Position numbers and translations under genes: made by a program | The notes under the pieces: generated by a model | The model's database searches: none | Told to the model about the DNA's origin: nothing | The model's input: only the letters and a program-made list of their open reading frames with translations | NCBI GenBank assembly: GCA_020057015.1 | Contig: JAGVGS010000125.1 | Location: 1-5,457 of the forward strand | DNA length: 5,457 nt | Source: Candidatus Omnitrophota bacterium | GTDB taxonomy: Bacteria > Omnitrophota > Gorgyraeia > Aquiviventales > Aquiviventaceae | Reading direction: 5' to 3' | Part shown: positions 1 through 4,844 of the stretch, piece by piece | Layout: every line of letters starts with the position of its first letter | How positions within the stretch are numbered: the first letter of the stretch is position 1

Positions 1-360
1 CAGCTGATGCCGCAGGTGGCAGCCCTTGCCCAGCAGCGCGGGTGGCGGTACGCGTTCACCTCCTTTGCAGCCGCCGAGCAGACGGCCCCGTTTGTGCGCG
101 GGGTGGCGACGGTGGCCTGGTACACCGAGGCGGCTATCCTGCCGCCGGCGTGGGCCGAGGCGCTGGATCTGCGGCCGGTGGATGCCGGGCCGAATGTGCT
201 GATCCTAACGCCGCAGGATGAGGGGGTGTTCTACCGCGCGCAGCCCACCCCGGCGGGACAGTTGGTGGGCACCGTGCAGATGTATCTTGATTTGCGCCGT
301 GAAGCAGGCCGCGGCCAAGAGCAGGCCGCTTTCCTGCGCCAGCAGCGGATGGCCTTTTGA
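1..360 (+). CDS. abiEi: AbiEi-family antitoxin / transcriptional regulator, C-terminal part (5' end outside window)
   Basis: This is the C-terminal end of an AbiEi-type antitoxin, the partner that in type IV toxin-antitoxin systems autorepresses the operon and counteracts the AbiEii nucleotidyltransferase. The frame is open from the first base (CAG CTG ATG...), so the first ATG at position 7 is probably internal; family members are about 250-350 residues and usually carry an N-terminal winged-helix DNA-binding domain, which would lie upstream of the window. Visible family signatures, numbered from the window edge, are VDAGPNVLILTPQDEGVFY (about codons 60-78), then MYLDL (94-98) and a GRG-x-E-x-A segment near the end. 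These match the 'LYLDL...GRGEEAA' end typical of AbiEi proteins encoded next to AbiEii. The stop TGA overlaps the start of the next gene, which supports the pairing. The assignment rests on recalled family motifs; the missing N-terminus limits certainty. Confidence 0.75.
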   Translation, partial: QLMPQVAALAQQRGWRYAFTSFAAAEQTAPFVRGVATVAWYTEAAILPPAWAEALDLRPVDAGPNVLILTPQDEGVFYRAQPTPAGQLVGTVQMYLDLRREAGRGQEQAAFLRQQRMAF

Positions 361-1250
361 TGGCCATGGCGGCCGAGCGGAGCGCCCAATCCTACGGCCC
401 GGCGGTGACCGCGGCGTCTAAAGCGGTCTTGCTCGAGCTGTTGACCATCCTGCGCCGCTATCACGAAGCCTTTGTGCTGGTGGGCGGGTGGGTGCCGTAT
501 TTCTTGTTGGCACAGCACCGGCCTGCCGGCGATACGTTTGAACATGTCGGCTCCATCGACATCGATCTGGCGATCGATCCCGCGCGCGTGGACCCGGAGG
601 CGTACGCCACGATGGTGGCCCTGCTCACGCCGCATGGCTACCGGCCGGTGCCCAGCGGCCGCGCAGCCAGCCTGCCGGCGAGCCTGGAGCGCACCGTGGC
701 CTCGCCGGTGACGCGCAAGCCGTACACCATCCGCGTGGACTTCCTTACCGGCACGGCCGTGGAGGGCCCACCGCGGGCCGTGCCCATTCAGGAGAGCTTG
801 CTCGCGCGCAAGCTCAAAGGCTGCGACGCGGCGTTTACACACGCGACGACGATCGCCCTCTCCGGTGTGCTGCCGGAGGGCGGGCAACTGACCGTGCCGC
901 TGCGGATGGCCGATGTGGTGGCCTGCCTGACCATGAAGAGCATCGTGCTGGGCGAGCGCTTTCGGGAGAAAGACGCGTATGATCTCTACGCGGTGATTGC
1001 CCATTATCAGCGCGGCCCGCAGGATGTGGCCGCGGCCCTGCGGCCGTATCTGACCGAGCCCCTGGTGGCGGAAGGGCTGCGGTGCCTGCGCGAGGCCTTC
1101 GCGAGCCGCCAAGCCCATGGCCCGGCCTGGGCCGCGCAGTTCCAAACGTCCCCGCGTTTCGCGGCCGAATATGAACGCCGCCTCACCGAGGCGTTCCTGA
1201 CGGTGGAAGAGCTCTTCCGCCAGCTTGCGCCCGATGGCGCCAGCGGCTAA
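360..1250 (+). CDS. abiEii: AbiEii/AbiGii-family nucleotidyltransferase toxin
   Basis: This 296-residue protein is a member of the AbiEii/AbiGii nucleotidyltransferase family, the toxin half of type IV toxin-antitoxin and abortive-infection modules. Characterised members transfer nucleotides to RNA (some to tRNA acceptor ends) or bind GTP, stopping growth. The polymerase-beta-like motif is visible as VGGWVPYFLL (GG at 42-43) followed by GSIDIDLAID with acidic residues D67 and D69. A VDFLTG strand follows (D127), then LARKLKGCD, and the family's third motif MK-S-x-x-x-G-E-R-F-R-E-KDAYDLY (K193, K204, D205, D208). All expected catalytic positions are present, so it looks intact. I chose the ATG at 360 because it forms a TGATG overlap with the antitoxin stop, typical of translational coupling; a TTG at 357 and an ATG at 366 are alternatives. 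Its closest relatives appear to be the 'GGWVPYLL / GS-D-DLAL' subgroup, whose substrate is not known to me. Confidence 0.88.
   Translation: MAMAAERSAQSYGPAVTAASKAVLLELLTILRRYHEAFVLVGGWVPYFLLAQHRPAGDTFEHVGSIDIDLAIDPARVDPEAYATMVALLTPHGYRPVPSGRAASLPASLERTVASPVTRKPYTIRVDFLTGTAVEGPPRAVPIQESLLARKLKGCDAAFTHATTIALSGVLPEGGQLTVPLRMADVVACLTMKSIVLGERFREKDAYDLYAVIAHYQRGPQDVAAALRPYLTEPLVAEGLRCLREAFASRQAHGPAWAAQFQTSPRFAAEYERRLTEAFLTVEELFRQLAPDGASG
1205..1218. repeat. Perfect 14-bp palindrome (GGAAGAGCTCTTCC)
   Basis: The bases read identically on both strands with no spacer, and pairing stops at the next base on each side. It lies inside the last codons of the AbiEii gene, about 80 bp upstream of the AsmA-like gene. 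It could be an operator-like dimer site, or simply arise by chance from codons for Val-Glu-Glu-Leu-Phe-Arg. The palindrome itself is certain; any function is unsupported. Confidence 0.3.
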
Positions 1251-1285
1251 ACTGATACCTAACTTGCCCTCAGCTCACCCGTGAC

Positions 1286-1293
1286 AGAGGAGG
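1286..1293 (+). promoter_or_regulatory. Strong ribosome binding site for the AsmA-like gene
   Basis: AGAGGAGG is a near-perfect Shine-Dalgarno sequence, with four bases (CCCC) between it and the ATG at 1298. The spacing is a little shorter than the usual optimum. It fixes the start of the downstream gene and suggests that gene is translated independently of the toxin gene, whose stop lies 47 bases upstream of the ATG. No convincing promoter was seen in this gap. Confidence 0.7.
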
Positions 1294-1297
1294 CCCC

Positions 1298-2152
1298 ATG
1301 GCAGGATCCCGCAGGCGCAAGACCTTCTTCATGGCGCTGCTCATCATGCTGGGCGCGTGCTGGTTCTTGAAGAACACGCTGGTCAAAATGGCGGTGATCG
1401 GCGGGGCGAAGGCCATCACCGGCCTGGACGTGTACGTGGCGGACATGAACCTGGGGCTGCTGCGCTCCGTGGTGCACATCCAGGGGCTGCGCGTGGGCAA
1501 CCCGTCGGGCTTCAACGAGCCGGTGATGATCGAGCTGCCGGAAATCTATGTCGAGTACCGGCTGGGCAGCTTGCTGCGCGGGGCCCCGCATTTCGACCTC
1601 GTGCGGCTGCATCTGGATACGCTGACGGTTATCAAGAATGCCCAGGGGCAGGTGAACCTCAGCAGCATCAAAGCGCTGCAGCAACCCCCGGCGACAAAGC
1701 CCGCCACGCCTGAGGCGCCCAAGACGCCGGCCAACGCCCCGGAGTTTCGCATCGATACGCTGCAGCTCAAGGTGGGGCGCGTGGTGTACCGAGACTATTC
1801 GCGCGGGAGCCAGCCGCAGGTGCGGGAGTTTGCCGTCAACATCGATGAATCGTTCAAGCACATCACCAACTCCTACGCGTTTGCCGGGATCGTGGTCAGC
1901 CGGGCGCTGATGAAGACGACCCTGGCACAATTGGGGGCGCTCGGTGACCTGGATGTGCGGGCATTGCAGGCAGACGTGACCGGCCTGCTGAAGCAATCCG
2001 CTGCCGACATCTTGCCTACGGCCGAAGCTCTGAGCAAGACGGCCGGCGAGGCGGGGAAGAAGGCAGCCGGCGCGGCGACCGAGACCGTGGGGGCGGCCAG
2101 CGAAGCGGTGGGTGAGGCGGCCGGCGCGTTCAAGAAACTCTTGGGGAACTGA
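1298..2152 (+). CDS. AsmA/DUF748-like envelope protein with N-terminal anchor and Ala-rich C-terminal tail
   Basis: This 284-residue protein resembles the small AsmA/DUF748-like proteins of the bacterial envelope, a group related to bridge-like lipid-transport proteins; the role of this short type is unknown. A basic start (SRRRK, 4-8) precedes a hydrophobic segment of about 10-24, so it is anchored in or exported across the inner membrane. The segment contains LGAC (18-21), which could serve as a lipobox. The core shows TGLDVYV-type start of a beta-rich domain, NPSGF (68-72), MIELPEIYVEY (77-87), then NAQGQVNLSS, features recalled from this family. A Pro/Ala/Thr linker spans about 130-148, followed by a second strand-rich part (FRIDTLQLKVG, VVYRDYSRG). 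Residues 246-284 are a charged Ala/Gly-rich stretch likely to form an amphipathic helix. The start is set by the AGAGGAGG site. It lies on the same strand as the toxin pair, but the 47-base gap and own RBS suggest a separate role. Confidence 0.65.
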   Translation: MAGSRRRKTFFMALLIMLGACWFLKNTLVKMAVIGGAKAITGLDVYVADMNLGLLRSVVHIQGLRVGNPSGFNEPVMIELPEIYVEYRLGSLLRGAPHFDLVRLHLDTLTVIKNAQGQVNLSSIKALQQPPATKPATPEAPKTPANAPEFRIDTLQLKVGRVVYRDYSRGSQPQVREFAVNIDESFKHITNSYAFAGIVVSRALMKTTLAQLGALGDLDVRALQADVTGLLKQSAADILPTAEALSKTAGEAGKKAAGAATETVGAASEAVGEAAGAFKKLLGN

Positions 2153-2154
2153 CC

Positions 2155-2265
2155 ATGGGAAACATGATCGAGGTCGGCAGCATCCTGGTCGTGCTGGTGG
2201 TGATGTTTGCCGGCCTGTGGCTGATCGGCTGGGCGTGCGGCGACTTCACCCGGAAGCGGACTTAA
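2155..2265 (+). CDS. Small single-pass membrane protein (36 residues), unknown function
   Basis: This short ORF begins two bases after the stop of the AsmA-like gene (TGACCATG), so it would be translated from the same message, probably by coupling. The 36-residue product has a polar start (MGNMIEVGS), one clear membrane segment of about 20 residues (roughly 9-28, rich in Ile, Leu, Val, Gly and Trp), and a short basic end (FTRKRT), which predicts the C-terminus stays in the cytoplasm. A second in-frame ATG at 2164 could also serve as start. No family is recognised. Its size and shape recall small membrane subunits or regulators in general, but nothing identifies a partner except possibly the upstream envelope protein. 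The last 20 bp overlap the end of the convergent DUF4202 gene. Support comes from position, hydrophobic pattern and tight spacing only; conservation is untested. Confidence 0.5.
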   Translation: MGNMIEVGSILVVLVVMFAGLWLIGWACGDFTRKRT

Positions 2266-2860
2266 GCGCGCGGGTAAGCAGCGCGCGGCCGCCCTCGGAC
2301 AGCCGCAGTTCAAGGGCCAGCGCCTGCGCGCGCGGGCTCATTTTGCCCCACGCTTTGCGCAGCACCTCAATCATTTTCTCATCCGGGGTCTTGGCTTGCA
2401 GCTCGTTGAGCTGCCGCTCCAGAAAGACCAGGCACAGCGCATCTTCCAGCGTTTGCATCTGTGGATCGGTCAGGGGCCGCTTTTTGAGCACCAGCGCTTG
2501 CACCGGCTCAATGTCCTGCGGCGGGTAGCCGGCTGCCGCAAGAATCTCGCCCAGGCGCTGCGCGTGCCGCTGCTTCAAGACCTCGCGCCACTTGAGATAA
2601 CCGGCCCGGGTCATCGGATAGCGATCGCGCGGCAGCAGCCAGCGTTCAATGTGCTGACCGGCTGCGGCCAGCCGGAGCGCTTCAGAGGCGTCTGGTTGTA
2701 GCCGCAGCACCCAGCCGAGCAGCCACTGGGCATAGAGGAGTTCGTACGGCTGGCGTTGCCCATCGACCGCAATGAGATGCGGATCAGCCGCGTTAGCGTG
2801 CGCAATGGCGGCCAAGGCGTGCGCCGTGCGCGTCGGCAAGCCGGGGTGAGTCATGCGCAT
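2246..2860 (-). CDS. DUF4202 family protein
   Basis: This 204-residue soluble, helix-rich protein matches the DUF4202 family, whose biochemical function is not known to me. Characteristic motifs, numbered from the ATG at 2860, are ANAADP (22-27), ELLYAQW (40-46), QHIERW (69-74), PRDRYPMTRAGYLKWR (77-92), a further His at 99 (RHA), GYPP (111-114), and the acidic/Cys segment LEDALCLVFLE (138-148). The conserved His, Glu and Asp residues (H70, H99, E139, D140) could suggest a metal-binding helical fold, but that is inference. Length fits the family, so it seems complete. ATG codons occur at 2860 and 2854 (third residue); neither has a good Shine-Dalgarno site. It stands alone on this strand: convergent with, and overlapping by 20 bp, the small membrane ORF, and divergent from the heme operon across 38 bp. 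Nothing in the context shows a link to heme synthesis beyond a possibly shared regulatory region. Confidence 0.85.
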   Translation of the reverse strand: MRMTHPGLPTRTAHALAAIAHANAADPHLIAVDGQRQPYELLYAQWLLGWVLRLQPDASEALRLAAAGQHIERWLLPRDRYPMTRAGYLKWREVLKQRHAQRLGEILAAAGYPPQDIEPVQALVLKKRPLTDPQMQTLEDALCLVFLERQLNELQAKTPDEKMIEVLRKAWGKMSPRAQALALELRLSEGGRALLTRALKSASG

Positions 2861-2898
2861 AGCATAGCATCCGAATCGGTGAGCGTCATCTGCAGATC

Positions 2899-4833
2899 AT
2901 GAACCCCAGCACTACGACGATCGGCTTTGCCGGGGCCACGGTGGCCCTGTTCGAGTCTCGCATGGGCGAGGCGATGGCCAAGAGCATCGCCTCGCATGGC
3001 GGGGTGCCCCTACCTGCCCCGGCGATGCGGGAAGTGCCCCTCGCCGGCCACGCACCAGTCGCCTCCTTCGGCCAGCAGTTGCTCGCCGGACAGATCGATG
3101 TCCTGATTTGCCTCACCGGGGTGGGCGCTCGGATGCTCTTGGAAGCGCTCACGAGCCTCTTTGCCGATGACCGATGCGTGGCCGCGCTACGACGCACGAC
3201 GGTGGTCGCCCGCGGCCCCAAGCCCATCCGTGTGCTGAAAGAATACGGCATCCCCGTGACCCTCAGCGTGCCGGAGCCCAACACCTGGCAAGAGATTCTC
3301 CAGACGCTGGATTTTGATGAGCGTAGCTTGAATCTTTCGGGCCGCACGGTGGCGATCCAGGAGCATGGGGCGATGCCGCAGCTGCTGATCGAAGCGCTGC
3401 AGGCGCGCGGGGCTCGCGTGCTGCGCGTGCCGGTGTATCGTTGGGCCCTGCCGGAGGATACGCAACCGCTGGAGCGGGCGATTCGGGCCATGCTCGACGG
3501 CCGCGCGCCCTTTGCGTTGTTCACCAACGCGGTGCAGGTGCGGCATGTGATGGACTGCGCGCGCGGCTTGGGGCTGGAAGAGCGGCTGCGCGAAGCGTGT
3601 GGGCGCATCGTGATCGGCTCCATCGGCCCGACGACCAGCGAAGAGCTCTATGTCCAGGGCTTGCACGTGGATTTCGAGCCCGCGCATGGCAAAATGGGCC
3701 CGCTCATCGATGAGCTGGCCCGGTGCGCTGCCGCCCTGCTGGAGGCCCGTCGGGTGCTGCAGCGGGTCGTGCCGAAAACCGCGGCCGTGCCGCAAGATCG
3801 ATCCCGCCGCGTCCAGTCTCCCTTCCTGAAAGCCTGCCGCCGGGAGGCGGCCCCGGTGACGCCCATCTGGCTCATGCGCCAAGCCGGGCGCTACATGCAG
3901 GAATACCGCGAGATCCGCAGCCGCCTCTCGTTTCTCGAGCTGTGCAAGCGGCCGGAGCTGGTCGCCGAAGTGACCGTGACCGCGGCCGAGCGGCTGGGGG
4001 CGGATGCGGCGATTTTGTTTTCCGACATCCTGGTGATCGTCGAGCCGCTAGGGCTGGGGCTGGAGTACAACGCAGGCGAGGGCCCGGTGATCTCCGGGCC
4101 GGTCACCAGCGGGGCGGATATCGACCAGCTGCGCGAGCTGGCGTTGGAACCTCTGGAGTTCGTCTTTGAGGGCATCCGCCAGACGCGCGCAGCCTTGCGC
4201 CCGGAGCTGCCGCTGATCGGCTTTGCCGGCGCGCCTTTCACGCTGGCCTCCTACATTTTGGAGGGTGGCAGCTCGAAGCTGTTTCTTGAGACGAAGCGGC
4301 TGATGTACGCTGACCCGGGCGCGTGGCATGCGCTGATGGAGAAGATCAGCCGCGGGTTGGTGCGGTTTCTCAACGGGCAGATCGCTGCTGGGGTGGATGC
4401 CGTGCAGCTGTTTGACAGCTGGGTGGGCTGCCTGAGCCCGCACGACTACCGGGAGTTTGTGCTGCCGCACACGCAGCGGGTGCTGCAGGGCCTTAATCCC
4501 GGCGTGCCGATCATCCATTTTGGCACCGGCACGGCAGCGTTCCTGCGCGAGCTGCGGCAGGCGGGCGGCGATGTCATCGGGGTGGATTTCCGCGTGAGCC
4601 TGCAAGAGGCGTGGCGCACGATCGGCTACGACCGCGGCATCCAGGGCAATCTCGATCCGGTGGCCTTGTATGCCCCGGTGCCGGTGATCCGGCAGCAGGT
4701 ACAGCGCATCTTGGACGAGGCGGCCGGCCGGCCGGGGCATATCTTCAACCTCGGCCACGGGATTCTGCCCACGACCCCGGTCGATCACGTGCGGGCACTC
4801 GTCGATCTCGTCCATGAGCTGAGCCGACGATAA
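2899..4833 (+). CDS. hemD-hemE: Fused uroporphyrinogen-III synthase / uroporphyrinogen decarboxylase (HemD-HemE)
   Basis: One uninterrupted frame of 644 residues joins two consecutive cytoplasmic enzymes of tetrapyrrole synthesis. Residues 1 to about 282 are HemD, which cyclises hydroxymethylbilane to uroporphyrinogen III: ESR (19-21), TGVGA (73-77), VYRW (179-182), LFTNAVQV (207-214) and IGPTTSEEL (242-250) fit the family. A linker of about 283-312 leads to HemE, which removes four acetate carboxyls to give coproporphyrinogen III. HemE residues equivalent to the known active site are all present: R327 and R331 in WLMRQAGRY, D376 in LFSDIL, Y452 in SYILEGGSS, S507 in FDSWVG, and H620 in NLGHGI. 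Both halves have near-normal domain lengths, so both should be active. The ATG at 2899 is the first plausible start; the frame is closed by a stop at 2860-2862, and no strong RBS is visible. The oxidase gene follows directly. Stand-alone HemD and HemE are the norm, so this fusion is notable. Confidence 0.95.
   Translation: MNPSTTTIGFAGATVALFESRMGEAMAKSIASHGGVPLPAPAMREVPLAGHAPVASFGQQLLAGQIDVLICLTGVGARMLLEALTSLFADDRCVAALRRTTVVARGPKPIRVLKEYGIPVTLSVPEPNTWQEILQTLDFDERSLNLSGRTVAIQEHGAMPQLLIEALQARGARVLRVPVYRWALPEDTQPLERAIRAMLDGRAPFALFTNAVQVRHVMDCARGLGLEERLREACGRIVIGSIGPTTSEELYVQGLHVDFEPAHGKMGPLIDELARCAAALLEARRVLQRVVPKTAAVPQDRSRRVQSPFLKACRREAAPVTPIWLMRQAGRYMQEYREIRSRLSFLELCKRPELVAEVTVTAAERLGADAAILFSDILVIVEPLGLGLEYNAGEGPVISGPVTSGADIDQLRELALEPLEFVFEGIRQTRAALRPELPLIGFAGAPFTLASYILEGGSSKLFLETKRLMYADPGAWHALMEKISRGLVRFLNGQIAAGVDAVQLFDSWVGCLSPHDYREFVLPHTQRVLQGLNPGVPIIHFGTGTAAFLRELRQAGGDVIGVDFRVSLQEAWRTIGYDRGIQGNLDPVALYAPVPVIRQQVQRILDEAAGRPGHIFNLGHGILPTTPVDHVRALVDLVHELSRR
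3741..3756 (+). promoter_or_regulatory. Possible internal ribosome entry for a separate HemE: GGAGG plus GTG at the domain linker
   Basis: GGAGG at 3741-3745 is followed after eight bases by an in-frame GTG at 3754-3756 (codon 286), at the point where HemD ends and the linker begins. Starting here would give a HemE of about 359 residues, close to the usual size of the free enzyme. The site could be a relic of a once separate hemE or a working second start. The GGAGG also falls naturally out of Leu-Glu-Ala codons in GC-rich DNA, so chance is a real alternative. Confidence 0.3.
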
Positions 4834-4844
4834 AACCCCGACGA

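Noticed and set aside
231..1145. Long minus-strand open frame opposite the AbiE genes
   Set aside because: It lies opposite a well-supported toxin gene, its product is rich in Arg, His, Gly and Ala with no family motif, and long antisense frames are common in GC-rich DNA.
1251..1297. Promoter in the gap before the AsmA-like gene
   Set aside because: No pair of -35 and -10 like hexamers at suitable spacing could be found; only the RBS is supported.
1259..1996. Minus-strand open frame opposite the AsmA-like gene
   Set aside because: His/Arg/Gln-rich composition and no motif; the plus-strand frame has a strong RBS, anchor and family motifs.
2266..2286. GCGCGC ... GCGCGC inverted repeat with a nine-base loop, considered as a terminator between convergent genes
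   Set aside because: The six-base arms are self-complementary runs common in this GC-rich DNA, no T-tract follows on either strand, and it lies within the DUF4202 coding sequence.
4721..4735. CGGC tandem/palindromic run
   Set aside because: It is explained by Ala-Ala-Gly-Arg-Pro codons in HemE and is low-complexity GC sequence.
4048..4815. Minus-strand open frame opposite HemE
   Set aside because: The plus strand encodes the HemE active site in full; the antisense product shows no recognisable domain.
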